This document shows, piece by piece, positions 28,351-39,289 of a stretch of DNA of 64,000 nt (positions are counted from its first letter, which is position 1; each line of letters opens with the position of its first letter). Both the position numbers and the translations under genes were made by a program. Below the pieces are notes generated by a model. The model ran no database searches, was not told where the DNA came from, and was given only the letters and a program-made list of their open reading frames with translations. The stretch is from assembly GCF_000383675.1 (NCBI RefSeq), contig NZ_KB911821.1, forward strand, positions 62,001 through 126,000, in the 5' to 3' direction. This stretch comes from Terracoccus sp. 273MFTsu3.1 (lineage in GTDB: Bacteria > Actinomycetota > Actinomycetes > Actinomycetales > Dermatophilaceae).

Positions 28351-29996
28351 TGAGCGACACCGTCAGCGGGCTGCTCACGATCGCCGTCCTCGTCGCCGCC
28401 CTCGCCGCCGCCCACGTGCCCCTCGGGTCGTGGATGGCCCGGGTCTTCACCGACGCCCGCCACTGGCGCGTCGAGCGCCTCGTCTACCGGCTGTGCCGCA
28501 TCGACCCCGCGTCCGAGCAGCGCTGGAGCACGTATGCCGTCGCCGTCCTCGGCTTCTCCGTCGTGGGCATCGTCCTGCTCGTCGCGCTCATCGCCCTGCA
28601 GGGCGTCCTTCCGCTCGCGCGCGGCGCCTCGATGAACCTCGACACCGCGCTCAACACGGCCGTGTCGTTCGTGACGAACACGAACTGGCAGTCGTATGTC
28701 GGTGAGTCCGGCGCGTCGCCACTCGTCCAGACGCTCGGGCTGACCGTGCAGAACTTCGTCTCACCTGCCGTGGGCCTCGCCGTGGCCGTCGCGCTCGTGC
28801 GCGGCCTGGCCCGCTCGAGCGGGGCGCAGATCGGCAACTTCTGGGTCGACCTCGTGCGCGGCACCGTGCGCGTCCTGCTGCCGCTCGCCGTCGCCGGAGC
28901 CGTCGTCCTCCTGCTCGGCGGCGTCATCCAGAACCTCACGTCGCCGACCAGCGTCACGACGCTCTCCGGCGGCTCACAGGTCGTCCAGGGCGGCCTCGTC
29001 GCCTCGCAGGAGGCCATCAAGGAGCTCGGCACGAACGGCGGTGGCTACTTCAACGCCAACTCGGCCCACCCCTTCGAGAACCCCACCGCGGTGACGAACC
29101 TCATCGAGATCTTCCTGCTCCTCGTCATCCCGTTCTCGCTGCCGCGGACCTACGGGATCCTCGTCGGCGACCGCCGGCAGGGCTGGACCGTGCTCGCGTT
29201 CATGGCGACGCTGTGGGGTCTCATGGTCGCCGCCGTGACCTGGGCCGAGGTGAGCGCGGCGAGCGGCCCCCTCGGCGGCCTCGAGGGCAAGGAGCTGCGC
29301 TTCGGCGTCTGGCCGTCCGCCCTCTTCGCGGCCAGCACGACCGGCACCTCGACCGGGGCGGTCAACTCGATGCACGAGAGCTTCAGCCCCCTCGGTGGAG
29401 GCGGCGTCCTCTTCTCGATGCTCCTCGGCGAGGTCTCCCCCGGCGGCGTCGGGTCGGGGCTCTACGGCGCGCTGCTGCTGGCCGTGCTGACCGTCTTCAT
29501 CGCGGGCCTCATGGTCGGGCGCACGCCCGAGCTGCTCGGCAAGCAGGTCGGGCGCCGCGAGATCACCCTGACCGCGCTCGCCCTGCTCGTCATGCCGGCC
29601 CTCGTGCTCGTCTTCACCGGCATCGGGATGGTGGCTCCACTCGTCTCGTCGCAGATGTCCGCCTCGGGCCCGCACGGGCTCACCGAGGTGATGTACGCGT
29701 ACGCCTCCGCCGCCAACAACAACGGCAGCGCGTTCGCGGGCTTCTCCGCGGACTCCCCCTACACGAACCTCACCCTCGCGCTCTGCATGTTCCTCGGACG
29801 CTTCGTCCCGATCGTCCTCGTCCTGGCACTCGCCGGTTCCCTGGTGGCGCAACGACGTCGGCCGGTCAACGCCGGCACCCTACCCACCCACACACCCACG
29901 TTCGCGGGCCTCTTCGTCGGGGTGGCGGTCGTCGTCACCGGACTCACGTTCTTCCCGGCCCTGGCTCTCGGTCCCCTCGCGGAGGCACTGTCATGA
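28350..29996 (+). CDS. kdpA: KdpA, potassium-binding subunit
   Basis: A 548-residue channel-like subunit that carries potassium through the membrane. The SKT-superfamily selectivity loops are visible: [57 protein letters not shown] and [20 protein letters not shown]. About ten membrane helices are present. The ATG at 28350 overlaps kdpF by one base. The stop overlaps the kdpB start by four. Confidence 0.96.
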   Translation: MSDTVSGLLTIAVLVAALAAAHVPLGSWMARVFTDARHWRVERLVYRLCRIDPASEQRWSTYAVAVLGFSVVGIVLLVALIALQGVLPLARGASMNLDTALNTAVSFVTNTNWQSYVGESGASPLVQTLGLTVQNFVSPAVGLAVAVALVRGLARSSGAQIGNFWVDLVRGTVRVLLPLAVAGAVVLLLGGVIQNLTSPTSVTTLSGGSQVVQGGLVASQEAIKELGTNGGGYFNANSAHPFENPTAVTNLIEIFLLLVIPFSLPRTYGILVGDRRQGWTVLAFMATLWGLMVAAVTWAEVSAASGPLGGLEGKELRFGVWPSALFAASTTGTSTGAVNSMHESFSPLGGGGVLFSMLLGEVSPGGVGSGLYGALLLAVLTVFIAGLMVGRTPELLGKQVGRREITLTALALLVMPALVLVFTGIGMVAPLVSSQMSASGPHGLTEVMYAYASAANNNGSAFAGFSADSPYTNLTLALCMFLGRFVPIVLVLALAGSLVAQRRRPVNAGTLPTHTPTFAGLFVGVAVVVTGLTFFPALALGPLAEALS

Positions 29997-32176
29997 CCCC
30001 TTCCGTCATCCCGTCACGCATGACGGACCCGTCGTCGACCCCACCCGGTGACACGCGGTCCGCCGGACCGGACAGTGCTGCCGCAGAACGGGACCCGGTG
30101 CCGTCCAGGCACTCGAACGGGCGGTCGACGGCGGCGCTGTCGCTCAGGTCGCTGGGTCGACAGCTCGTCGCGACCTTCCCGGAGGCCGTCCGCAAGCTCG
30201 ATCCACGCCACGTCTGGCGCAGCCCCGTCGTCTTCGTCGTGTGGGTCGGCTCGCTGCTGACCACCGTCGTCGCCGTCGTCGACCCGTCCTGGTTCGCGTG
30301 GAGCGTCACGGTCTGGCTCTGGGCGACCGTCCTCTTCGCCAACATGGCCGAGGCCGTCGCCGAGGGCCGCGGCAAGGCGCAGGCGGCCACGCTTCGAGCC
30401 ACGCGGACCACGACGACCGCGAGCCGCCGGAGCGCCGACGGATCCACCGAGACGGTCGCCGCCTCGGACCTCACGATCGGTGACCTCGTCGTCGTGCGGC
30501 CCGGTGAGGTGATTCCCGGCGACGGTGACGTCGTCGAGGGCATGGCGACGGTGGACGAGTCGGCGATCACCGGCGAGTCCGCGCCCGTCATCCGCGAGTC
30601 GGGCGGCGACCGGTCGGCCGTCACGGGCGGCACGACGGTGCTCTCCGACGGCATCACCGTGCGCATCACGACCAGGCCCGGCGAGACCTTCATCGACCGG
30701 ATGATCTCGCTCGTCGAGGGAGCGGCCCGACAGAAGACGCCGAACGAGGTCGCCCTGACGATCCTGCTCACGACGCTGACGATCATCTTCGTCCTCGCCG
30801 TCATGGCGATCCAGCCGCTCGCGATCTACTCCGGCCAGGAGCAGTCGGTCGTCGTCCTCGTCGCCCTCCTCGTGTGCCTCATCCCGACGACCATCGGAGC
30901 CCTGCTCTCGGCGATCGGCATCGCCGGCATGGACCGGCTCGTCCAGCACAACGTCCTCGCCATGTCGGGGCGCGCCGTCGAGGCGGCCGGCGACGTGTCG
31001 ACCCTCCTGCTCGACAAGACCGGCACCATCACCTTCGGCAACCGGCGGGCCACCGAGCTGCTCGCCGCCCCCGGCCTCGGCGATGCCGAGGTCACCGAGG
31101 CCGCATACCTCTCGTCGCTGGCGGACGAGACGCCCGAGGGGCGCTCGATCGTCGAGCTGGCCGCCGCAGGGCTGTCCGAGGGGACCCGGACGCGGGCCGA
31201 CGAGGCGCGGAGCGACGGCGCGACGTTCGTCGAGTTCACCGCGCAGACCCGCATGTCCGGGGTGGACCTGCCGGACGGCACGGCCGTGCGCAAGGGCGCC
31301 TCGGACGCCGTGTGCCGCTGGGTCTCGGAGCACGGCGGCGACGTGCCCCGGGGAGTGCTGACCATCGTCGATGCGATCGCGACCGCGGGAGGCACGCCGC
31401 TCGTCGTCGCCTCCGCGCGGCCGGGCGAGCAGCCTCGGGTGCTCGGCGTCGTGCACCTCAAGGACGTCGTCAAGCCCGGGATGAAGGAGCGCTTCGCCCA
31501 GCTGCGCGCCATGGGCATCCGGACCGTCATGATCACCGGCGACAACCCGCTCACGGCGAGGTCGATCGCGGCCGAGGCCGGCGTCGACGACTTCCTCGCC
31601 GAGGCGACGCCCGAGGACAAGATGGCGCTCATCCGGAAGGAGCAGGAGGGCGGCCGGCTCGTCGCGATGACCGGAGACGGCACCAACGACGCCCCGGCCC
31701 TGGCGCAGTCGGACGTCGGCGTGGCGATGAACACCGGCACGTCCGCGGCCAAGGAGGCCGCCAACATGGTCGACCTCGACTCGGACCCGACGAAGCTCAT
31801 CGACATCGTCTCGATCGGCAAGCAGCTGCTCATCACGCGCGGCGCCCTGACGACCTTCTCGATCGCCAACGACATCGCGAAGTACTTCGCGATCATCCCG
31901 GCGATGTTCGTCGTGCTCTTCCCCGGCCTCGACGCGCTCAACGTCATGGGCCTGTCGACCCCGAAGTCGGCGATGCTCTCGGCCGTCATCTTCAACGCGC
32001 TCATCATCGTCGCACTGATCCCCCTGTCGTTGAGGGGTGTTCGCTACCGGCCCGCCGGCAGCACCGCCCTGCTGCGACGCAACCTCCTCGTCTACGGGGT
32101 CGGCGGCGTCATCGCCCCGTTCATCGGCATCAAGCTGATCGACCTCGTCGTGAGCCACCTCCCCGGAATGATGTGA
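29993..32176 (+). CDS. kdpB: KdpB, P-type ATPase catalytic subunit
   Basis: A 727-residue ATP-hydrolysing subunit. Seen: the phosphorylation motif [10 protein letters not shown], the actuator loop TGES ([15 protein letters not shown]), the hinge [24 protein letters not shown] and nucleotide-site residues in [15 protein letters not shown]. The first 50 residues are a Ser/Pro/Thr-rich tail, longer than in E. coli KdpB. The ATG at 29993 overlaps kdpA (ATGA). Confidence 0.96.
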   Translation: MTPSVIPSRMTDPSSTPPGDTRSAGPDSAAAERDPVPSRHSNGRSTAALSLRSLGRQLVATFPEAVRKLDPRHVWRSPVVFVVWVGSLLTTVVAVVDPSWFAWSVTVWLWATVLFANMAEAVAEGRGKAQAATLRATRTTTTASRRSADGSTETVAASDLTIGDLVVVRPGEVIPGDGDVVEGMATVDESAITGESAPVIRESGGDRSAVTGGTTVLSDGITVRITTRPGETFIDRMISLVEGAARQKTPNEVALTILLTTLTIIFVLAVMAIQPLAIYSGQEQSVVVLVALLVCLIPTTIGALLSAIGIAGMDRLVQHNVLAMSGRAVEAAGDVSTLLLDKTGTITFGNRRATELLAAPGLGDAEVTEAAYLSSLADETPEGRSIVELAAAGLSEGTRTRADEARSDGATFVEFTAQTRMSGVDLPDGTAVRKGASDAVCRWVSEHGGDVPRGVLTIVDAIATAGGTPLVVASARPGEQPRVLGVVHLKDVVKPGMKERFAQLRAMGIRTVMITGDNPLTARSIAAEAGVDDFLAEATPEDKMALIRKEQEGGRLVAMTGDGTNDAPALAQSDVGVAMNTGTSAAKEAANMVDLDSDPTKLIDIVSIGKQLLITRGALTTFSIANDIAKYFAIIPAMFVVLFPGLDALNVMGLSTPKSAMLSAVIFNALIIVALIPLSLRGVRYRPAGSTALLRRNLLVYGVGGVIAPFIGIKLIDLVVSHLPGMM

Positions 32177-32181
32177 GTCCT

Positions 32182-32754
32182 GTGAACACCGTCCTCAAGC
32201 AGTCCGTCGCCGGCCTCCGGGCCATGCTCGTCCTCACCGTGCTGCTCGGTCTCCTCTACCCCGCCGTCGTGTGGGGCGTGGGCCAGGTCGTGGCCCGGGA
32301 CCAGTCCGCCGGGTCCCTCGTGTCGCTCGGCGGCCGCGTCGTCGGCTCCAGCCTCCTCGGCCAGCAGTGGCGGGGCGACGAGTGGTTCCACGGCCGGCCC
32401 TCGGCGAGTGACTACGCCGGGGACACGAGCGGCGGCACCAACCTCGGTGCCGGCCCCGAGCTCGACACGGCGGTGGCCGAGAGAGCCCGGGCCGCCGGCC
32501 TCGAGCCGCGCACGGCGCCCGCCGACGCGCTCACGGCATCCGGCAGCGGGCTCGACCCGCACGTCTCGCCGGCGTATGCCGCAGCCCAGGTCGAGCGCGT
32601 CGCCGCGGCAAGGGGCCTCGACGTCAGCCGGGTGCGGTCTCTCGTGACCGCCCACACGCAGGGACGCGAGGCCGGGTTCCTCGGCCAGCCTCGGGTCGAC
32701 GTCCTCGAGCTGAACCTCGCGCTCGCGCGCCTCACGGCGCCGAGCGCCGGGTGA
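32182..32754 (+). CDS. kdpC: KdpC, accessory subunit
   Basis: A 190-residue subunit with one N-terminal helix (LRAMLVLTVLLGLLYPAVVWGVGQ) and a soluble periplasmic-side domain ending in DPHVSPAYAAAQVERVAAARG and LAQPRVDVLELNLAL-like motifs, typical of KdpC. It helps KdpB bind ATP. The GTG at 32182 was taken; another GTG at 32173 overlaps the kdpB stop and is possible, adding three residues. Confidence 0.93.
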   Translation: MNTVLKQSVAGLRAMLVLTVLLGLLYPAVVWGVGQVVARDQSAGSLVSLGGRVVGSSLLGQQWRGDEWFHGRPSASDYAGDTSGGTNLGAGPELDTAVAERARAAGLEPRTAPADALTASGSGLDPHVSPAYAAAQVERVAAARGLDVSRVRSLVTAHTQGREAGFLGQPRVDVLELNLALARLTAPSAG

Positions 32755-32771
32755 CCTGAGAGGATCGCCGT

Positions 32772-35459
32772 ATGGGGCGTGGCTCGCTGCGGATCTATCT
32801 CGGGGCAGCGCCGGGAGTCGGCAAGACGGTGGCCATGCTCGACGAGGCCCACCGACGCCTCTCGCGGGGCACGGACGTCGTCGTCGGCTACGTCGAGACG
32901 CACGACAGGCCCCACACGGCGGCCATGCTCGAGGGCCTCGAGGTCCTCCCCCGTCGCACGGTCGAGTACCGCGGCAGCCGGCTCACCGAGCTCGACGTCG
33001 CCGCGGTCCTCGCGCGTCGGCCTCACGTCGTCCTCGTCGACGAGCTCGCCCACACCAACGTCCCCGGCTCGTCCGTCCCGCCGGTCGACGGGGCCGGGGC
33101 GTCGCGTGACGGGCACGAGAAGCGCTGGCAGGACGTCGAGGAGATCCTCGAGGCCGGCATCGACGTCATCTCGACCGTCAACATCCAGCACCTCGAGTCG
33201 CTCAACGACGTGGTCGAGTCGATCACGGGCATCCGCCAGCAGGAGACCGTCCCCGACGAGATCGTGCGCCGGGCTGACCAGGTGGAGCTCGTCGACATGT
33301 CGCCCGAGGCCCTGCGCCGCCGGATGGCCCACGGCAACATCTACGGACCGGACAAGGTCGACGCCGCCCTGGCCAACTACTTCCGCACCGGCAACCTCTC
33401 CGCGTTGCGCGAGATCGCGCTGCTGTGGCTGGCCGACCGGGTCGACGAGGCGCTCGAACGCTACCGGGCCGACCAGGGGATCAGCGAGCAGTGGCCCACT
33501 CGAGAGCGCGTCGTCGTGGCGCTCACCGGGGGTGCCGGCAGCGAGACCCTCCTCCGACGAGGGGCGCGGATCGCCACCCGCGCGGCCGGCGGTGACCTCA
33601 TCGCCTGTCACGTCCGGTCGTCCGAGGGCCTCACGTCGACCGACCCCGCCGTGCTGGTCCGGCTGCGCCAGCTGGCTCGCGACCTCGGCGCGGAGTTCCA
33701 GGACGTCTCCGGCCAGGACGTCGCGGAGGCGATCCTCGACCACGCCCGCGGCGTCAACGCGACGCAGATCGTCGTCGGCGTCAGCCGGCGAGGCCGGTGG
33801 CAGCAGATCCTGCGTCCGAGCATCGCCTCCGAGGTGGCCGACGGCTCGGGCGACATCGACGTCCACCTGGTCCCTCACGAGGGGTCGAAGGTCGCCAGCC
33901 GTCGGCGGAGCACCACCGGCCTGCCCGCGCGCAGGGTCGTCGGCGGGATGCTCTTCGCTGTCGTCGCCCTCGTCGGCCTGACCGCCGCGCTCGTCGCGAC
34001 CCAGGAGGGGCACACCCTCTCGCTCGACCTGCTCCTCTACCTCGCGCTGACGGTCCTCTGCGCGCTCGTCGGTGGCATCTGGCCCGCGCTCTTCTGCGCC
34101 GTCGTCGGCTCGCTCGTCGTCAACTGGTTCTTCACCGAGCCGCGCGGCACCCTGACGATCAGCGACCCACCCAACGCCCTGGCCCTCGCCGTCTTCGTGC
34201 TCGTGGCCATGGCCGTCTCGTCGGTCGTCAACGTCGCCGCCCGCCGCACCGAGCAGGCGGTCTCGGCCGAGCGCGAGTCGTCGGCGCTCGCCGCGATGAG
34301 CCGTGACCTGCTCGCGGAGCCCCGGCCCCTGCCTGCCCTGCTCGACCGGGCGCGGGAGGACCTCGGCATGCGGGCCGCCGTGCTCGCCGACGTGCACCCG
34401 GACCGGCCCCCGACCGTCGTCGCCTCGACCGACCCCGACCTGCCAGTGGGAAGCGTCCTACCGGCCGACACGGGCTGGGCGCTCGACGTCACCGTCGACG
34501 ACGGCGTCCACCTGCTCCTCGACGGACCACCCGTGGCGGCAGAGGACCAGCGCGTCGTCAACGCGTACGCGGCCCACGCCGCGATCCTGCACGGACGCGA
34601 GCAGCTCGTCCGGGCCGCGCGAGAGGCGGCAGGGCTCGCCCGCGACAACGCCGCACGCACCACCCTGCTCGCCGCCGTCTCGCACGACCTCCGCACGCCC
34701 CTCGCGAGCATCAAGGCGGGCGTCTCGACGTTGCGCCAGTCCGGTCTCGACCTGACGGCCGACGACGAGGCGGAGCTGCTCGAGTCGATCGAGGAGAGCG
34801 CGGACCGCCTCGACGCCCTCATCGGCAACCTCCTCGACCTGTCCCGTCTCGAGACCGGAGCCGTGCGCGCACACCACCACTCGATCGACCTGCTCGACGC
34901 CGTCGTGTCGACGGTGCGCACGACCTCCGCCCCCCAGCGCGTCGAGGTCGACCTCGAGCCGGACCTCCCCCTCGTGCGGACCGACCTGGGACTGCTCGAC
35001 CGCGTGCTCGCCAACGTCGTCGAGAACGCGCTGCGGCACAGCGGCGACGCGGAGGTGCGCATCACCGCGGGTCGCATCGGGGACACCGTGCAGCTGCGGG
35101 TCATCGACCGCGGACCGGGCGTGTCCGATGCCGACAAGGAGCGGATCTTCGCTGCGTTCCAGCGGGCCGGGGACGCACCGCAGGGCGACGGCCTCGGCCT
35201 CGGCCTCGCCGTCGCCCGGGGGCTGACGACCGTGCTGGGCGGCTCGCTCGTGCCGGAGGACACCCCGGGGGGTGGCCTCACGATGGTCGTCGAGCTGCCC
35301 CTCACGCCGACCAGCACGCCGACCAGCACCCCGCCGGGTCCCTCGGTTCGAGGTGAGGGCGGCACGGACGTGGCTGACGGCATCACCCCGACCGAGCCGA
35401 CCGAGCCGACCGGGCCCACCGGGCTGGCCGGGCCGACCCAGACGAAGGAGGACGCGTGA
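32772..35459 (+). CDS. kdpD: KdpD, sensor histidine kinase
   Basis: An 895-residue sensor of potassium limitation. Order: KdpD N-domain with Walker A GAAPGVGKT (residues 12-20) and LVDELAHTNVPGS; a universal-stress-like domain (about 245-365); four membrane helices of DUF4118 (about 390-490); a GAF-like stretch; the HisKA box AVSHDLRTPLASIKAG with the phospho-accepting His; and HATPase motifs (NVVENALRHSG, DRGPGVS, GLGLGLAVARGL). The last 45 residues are Thr/Pro repeats (TPTSTPTSTP, TEPTEPTGPTG), absent from the usual family. It overlaps kdpE (GTGA). Confidence 0.95.
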   Translation: MGRGSLRIYLGAAPGVGKTVAMLDEAHRRLSRGTDVVVGYVETHDRPHTAAMLEGLEVLPRRTVEYRGSRLTELDVAAVLARRPHVVLVDELAHTNVPGSSVPPVDGAGASRDGHEKRWQDVEEILEAGIDVISTVNIQHLESLNDVVESITGIRQQETVPDEIVRRADQVELVDMSPEALRRRMAHGNIYGPDKVDAALANYFRTGNLSALREIALLWLADRVDEALERYRADQGISEQWPTRERVVVALTGGAGSETLLRRGARIATRAAGGDLIACHVRSSEGLTSTDPAVLVRLRQLARDLGAEFQDVSGQDVAEAILDHARGVNATQIVVGVSRRGRWQQILRPSIASEVADGSGDIDVHLVPHEGSKVASRRRSTTGLPARRVVGGMLFAVVALVGLTAALVATQEGHTLSLDLLLYLALTVLCALVGGIWPALFCAVVGSLVVNWFFTEPRGTLTISDPPNALALAVFVLVAMAVSSVVNVAARRTEQAVSAERESSALAAMSRDLLAEPRPLPALLDRAREDLGMRAAVLADVHPDRPPTVVASTDPDLPVGSVLPADTGWALDVTVDDGVHLLLDGPPVAAEDQRVVNAYAAHAAILHGREQLVRAAREAAGLARDNAARTTLLAAVSHDLRTPLASIKAGVSTLRQSGLDLTADDEAELLESIEESADRLDALIGNLLDLSRLETGAVRAHHHSIDLLDAVVSTVRTTSAPQRVEVDLEPDLPLVRTDLGLLDRVLANVVENALRHSGDAEVRITAGRIGDTVQLRVIDRGPGVSDADKERIFAAFQRAGDAPQGDGLGLGLAVARGLTTVLGGSLVPEDTPGGGLTMVVELPLTPTSTPTSTPPGPSVRGEGGTDVADGITPTEPTEPTGPTGLAGPTQTKEDA

Positions 35460-36133
35460 CCCGAGTGCTCGTCGTCGACGACGACCCGCGGCTGCAGCGC
35501 ACCCTGACGATCGCGCTGCGGGCCCACGGCAACGAGGTCGTCACGGCCGCCGACGGTCGCACCGCCGTGCAGTCGGTCCTCGAGGACGCACCCGACGTCG
35601 TCATCCTCGACCTCGGACTGCCCGACCTCGACGGCACCGAGGTGCTGCGCCGCATCCGGGCCGCGTCCGTCGTCCCCGTCATCGTGCTGTCGGCGCGGCA
35701 CGAGTCCGACGACAAGATCGAGGCGCTCGACCTCGGTGCCGACGACTACGTCACGAAGCCCTTCGGCGTCGAGGAGCTCCTGGCTCGAGTGCGCGCGGCC
35801 GTGCGCCGCGGCGGCGACCTCGGCCGACACCTCGGACCGGTCGTGACCGACCACTTCGTCCTCGACTTCGCCGAGCGGAGGGCGACCGTCGAGGGCGAGG
35901 ACGTCCGGCTCACGCCGACCGAGTGGCGGGTGCTCGAGGCGTTGTGCCGCGAGCCCGGTCACCTCGTCCAGCAGCAGGACCTGCTCCGAGCCGTCTGGGG
36001 CCCGTCCTACGGTCGCGAGTCGAACTACCTGCGCGTCTATGCCAACCAGCTGCGCCGCAAGCTCGAGCCCGACCCGGCGAACCCGCGGCACCTCGTCACC
36101 GAACCCGGCCTCGGCTACCGCTTCAACCCCTGA
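35456..36133 (+). CDS. kdpE: KdpE, response regulator
   Basis: A 225-residue OmpR/PhoB-class regulator. The receiver has acidic DDD at 9-11, the phospho-acceptor Asp in VVILDLGLPDLDGTEV and KPFGVEELLAR; the winged helix runs from about 130 to the end (RLTPTEWRVLEALCREPGHLV, GLGYRFNP). It probably activates kdpFABC through the repeats at 28186-28205. The start is the GTG at 35456. The operon ends convergent with ftsK, with only 27 bases between. Confidence 0.95.
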   Translation: MTRVLVVDDDPRLQRTLTIALRAHGNEVVTAADGRTAVQSVLEDAPDVVILDLGLPDLDGTEVLRRIRAASVVPVIVLSARHESDDKIEALDLGADDYVTKPFGVEELLARVRAAVRRGGDLGRHLGPVVTDHFVLDFAERRATVEGEDVRLTPTEWRVLEALCREPGHLVQQQDLLRAVWGPSYGRESNYLRVYANQLRRKLEPDPANPRHLVTEPGLGYRFNP

Positions 36134-36160
36134 AGCGCGAGGGCCGTCGCGCCCCCGGAG

Positions 36161-39091
36161 TCAGTAGCGCTCGCGGGGCCCGCGGTCGGTGAGGTTCCAG
36201 GCGTCCTCGGACTCCTCGTCGTCCTCGTCGACCGTGCGCGTCAGGTCACCGGGCGTCCACCGGGCGGTCGGCACGGCGGTCGTCTCGTCCTCGTGGGCAC
36301 GCTGCTCGCCGCGCTCGGCGACGAGTGCCGCCGTGCGCTGGGGCGCGGCCTCCTCGGGCTCGTCGGCGTAGCCGGCCGACATCTGCGGGGGCTCCACGTC
36401 GACGGGCGGGGCGGCATACGGCTCGGCGGGCTCGATGATGTCGGCGAGGTCGTCGTCGTCGATGGGCTCGTTGGGGTGCGGCACGTCCTCGCCACGCAGC
36501 AGCGCGAGGGTCTGCTCGAGGTCGTCGGGGCGCACGAGCACGTCGCGGGCCTTGGACCCCTCGCTCGGGCCGACGACGCCGCGCGACTCGAGCAGGTCCA
36601 TGAGCCGGCCGGCCTTGGCGAAGCCGACGCGCAGCTTGCGCTGGAGCATCGACGTCGAGCCGAACTGGGTCGTGACGACGAGCTCGGTGGCCTGGAGCAG
36701 CACGTCGAGGTCGTCGCCGATGTCGTCGTCGATCTGCTTCTTCGGCGCCGCGACGGTGACGTTCTCGACGTAGTTGGGCTTGAGCTGGGTCGTGACGAAC
36801 TTGACGACCTCGTGGATCTCGGACTCGTTGACCCACGCACCCTGCACACGCATCGGCTTGCTCGCGCCCATCGGCAGGAAGAGCGCGTCTCCCTGGCCGA
36901 TGAGCTTCTCGGCCCCCGGCTGGTCCAGCACGACGCGGGAGTCCGCGAGCGAGGACGTCGCGAACGCCATGCGCGAGGGGACGTTGGCCTTGATGAGTCC
37001 CGTGACGACGTCGACCGACGGACGCTGCGTCGCGAGGACGAGGTGGATGCCGGCGGCGCGCGCGAGCTGGGTGATGCGCACCACCGACTCCTCGACGTCG
37101 CGCGGGGCGACCATCATGAGGTCGGCGAGCTCGTCGACGACGACGAGGAGGTACGGGTACGTCGTGATCTGGCGCTCGGAGCCCGGCAGCGGCTTGACCT
37201 TGCCGGCCCGGACCGCCTTGTTGAAGTCGTCGACGTGCTTGAAGCCGAACGCCGCGAGGTCGTCGTAGCGCTGGTCCATCTCCTTGACGACCCACGCGAG
37301 GGCCTCGGCGGCCTTCTTCGGGTTGGTGATGATCGGCGTGATGAGGTGCGGGATGCCCTCGTAGGCCGTCAGCTCGACGCGCTTCGGGTCGACGAGGATC
37401 ATCCGGACCTCCTCGGGCGTCGAGCGCATGAGGATCGAGGTGATCATCGAGTTGACGAAGCTCGACTTGCCGGAACCGGTGGCGCCCGCGACGAGCAGGT
37501 GCGGCATCTTCGCGAGGTTGGCGATGACGTACGCGCCCTCGACGTCCTTGCCGACGCCCATGACCATCGGGTGCTCGTTGGTGCGGGCCGTGTTGCTGCG
37601 CAGCACGTCGCCGAGCGACACGTTCTCGCGGTCGAGGTTCGGGATCTCGATGCCGATGGCGGACTTGCCCGGGATGGGGCTGAGGATGCGCACGTCGGCC
37701 GAGGCGACGGCATACGCGATGTTCTTGGAGAGCGCGGTGACGCGCTCGACCTTGGTGCCCGAGCCGAGCTCGACCTCGTACCGCGTCACCGTCGGGCCTC
37801 GGGTGAACCCCGTGACGGCGGCGTCGATGTCGAACTGGTCGAAGACGTTGGTCAGCGACTCGACGACGCGGTCGTTGGTCTCGCTGCGCGTCTTGTGCGG
37901 CGGGCCCGGCGTCAGCATCGCGTGGTCGGGCAGCTGGTAGGTGATGTCGCCGCCGAGGCTCAGCTGCTCGACGCGGGCCGGCAGGTCGGACATGGGCGGC
38001 GGGATGAGCTCCGCCTTGGGTCCGACCCGACTCGTGTCGGGCGCCCCGAGCGTCTTCGGGTCGGTCGCGTCGATGACCTTCTCGACCCCCTTCTCGCCGC
38101 CGGGACGCGGGGCGAGCAGACCGGGAGGGGTCGGGCGCTTCTCGCCCGGCCGGAGCTGCGTCGTCGCCTCGTCCTCGAGGGCCTTCTGCGCAGCCTGGCG
38201 GAACGCCTCGTCGCCGTCCCGGTCGGCGAGGTCGACGGCCTTGCGTCGGGCCCGCTTGACCGCGGCGGCCGGGGCGTCGAGCTCCTCGTCCGGCTGCTCG
38301 TCGACGTGGTCGCGGTCGATCACGAGGGCGCGCAGCTGCCGTAGGCGGGTCGGGATCATGTTGACCGGCGTCGCCGTGATGACGAGCAGGCCGAAGAGTC
38401 CCAGCAGGATGAGCAGGACGAGCGCGCCGTAGGTCGAGACGGCCGCCGCGAGGGGGCTCGACGCGAGGAAGCCGAGGATGCCGCCGGCTGCACGCATGCC
38501 GTCGGCGCCGTCGGGCGGGTTCGGAATGCCGTCGGCGAGGTGCGACAGACCGCACGCGGCGAAGGTCAGCGCGATCGTGCCGACGACGATCCGGTTGGTC
38601 GCCGCGTCGTCCTGGGGAGCGCGCAGCATGCGCAGGCCGAGCGCGAGCAGCACGAGCGGGACGGCGTACGCGACGCGGCCGAAGGTGCCGGCGAAGACGG
38701 CGTGCACGACCTGGCCGAAGGTGCCGGAGACGCCCCACCACTCGCGGGCGGCGACGACGACGGCGAGCGCGATGAGCGCGAAGCCGATGCCGTCGCGGCG
38801 GTGCTCCGGCTCGAGGTCGGCGGCGCTGTGGCCGACGCGGCGCACCGCTCCACCGGCCATGTGCGAGACGCCCATCCACGTGTTGCGCATGGCACCGAGC
38901 GGGAACGGGAGGCCTCCGCCCCGCGTCTTGGACGCGGTCTTGGCGGCGGGCTTGCGGGCCGCGGGCTTGCGCTGCGCGGGCCGGCCGCCCCGGGCTGCCG
39001 GAGGGCGTGACGAGGCGCTGCCCGCGGACCCCTTGGCGCGGGTGGCCGCGGCGGAGCTCGAGCGCTGGCTGGTGGACGGACGTGACGCCAT
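36161..39091 (-). CDS. ftsK: DNA translocase FtsK
   Basis: A 976-residue septal DNA pump. Order: basic Ala/Arg/Lys-rich N-terminus (about 1-75), four membrane helices (about 95-250), a linker, the RecA-like motor with Walker A GATGSGKS and Walker B LLVVVDELADLMM, and a C-terminal gamma winged helix (TSMLQRKLRVGFAKAGRLMDLLESRG) that reads orienting sequences. A further acidic tail of about 100 residues follows the gamma domain. The ATG at 39091 was chosen because the upstream extension lacks family support. It follows the dapA-rnj group and would normally precede rimO, but here kdp and two other genes intervene. Confidence 0.95.
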   Translation of the reverse strand: MASRPSTSQRSSSAAATRAKGSAGSASSRPPAARGGRPAQRKPAARKPAAKTASKTRGGGLPFPLGAMRNTWMGVSHMAGGAVRRVGHSAADLEPEHRRDGIGFALIALAVVVAAREWWGVSGTFGQVVHAVFAGTFGRVAYAVPLVLLALGLRMLRAPQDDAATNRIVVGTIALTFAACGLSHLADGIPNPPDGADGMRAAGGILGFLASSPLAAAVSTYGALVLLILLGLFGLLVITATPVNMIPTRLRQLRALVIDRDHVDEQPDEELDAPAAAVKRARRKAVDLADRDGDEAFRQAAQKALEDEATTQLRPGEKRPTPPGLLAPRPGGEKGVEKVIDATDPKTLGAPDTSRVGPKAELIPPPMSDLPARVEQLSLGGDITYQLPDHAMLTPGPPHKTRSETNDRVVESLTNVFDQFDIDAAVTGFTRGPTVTRYEVELGSGTKVERVTALSKNIAYAVASADVRILSPIPGKSAIGIEIPNLDRENVSLGDVLRSNTARTNEHPMVMGVGKDVEGAYVIANLAKMPHLLVAGATGSGKSSFVNSMITSILMRSTPEEVRMILVDPKRVELTAYEGIPHLITPIITNPKKAAEALAWVVKEMDQRYDDLAAFGFKHVDDFNKAVRAGKVKPLPGSERQITTYPYLLVVVDELADLMMVAPRDVEESVVRITQLARAAGIHLVLATQRPSVDVVTGLIKANVPSRMAFATSSLADSRVVLDQPGAEKLIGQGDALFLPMGASKPMRVQGAWVNESEIHEVVKFVTTQLKPNYVENVTVAAPKKQIDDDIGDDLDVLLQATELVVTTQFGSTSMLQRKLRVGFAKAGRLMDLLESRGVVGPSEGSKARDVLVRPDDLEQTLALLRGEDVPHPNEPIDDDDLADIIEPAEPYAAPPVDVEPPQMSAGYADEPEEAAPQRTAALVAERGEQRAHEDETTAVPTARWTPGDLTRTVDEDDEESEDAWNLTDRGPRERY

Positions 39092-39254
39092 GCTCGCACC
39101 GTACGTCAACGCACCGCTGAACTCACGCGTCACACGCGCAACAGGGCTGACCAGTCGGGCGACGGTGTCGTATGCCGTGGGCGGGCCTGCCGTCGTCGCG
39201 CCAGGTCCCCGGCGGGCTCGGCGTCTCAGATCGCGACACCCGGGGACCGACCGG

Positions 39255-39282
39255 TGGACAGTCGGCGACCGAGCCGTTTATC
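39255..39282 (+). promoter_or_regulatory. Promoter for the SAM-IV leader
   Basis: TGGACA at 39255-39260, a 16-base spacer and TTTATC at 39277-39282 form a plausible sigma-70-like promoter. Its start point would fall at about 39289, the first base of the riboswitch stem. The remaining 160 bases back to ftsK show nothing else clear besides one copy of the octamer at 39170. Confidence 0.55.
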
Positions 39283-39289
39283 GTCGTGC

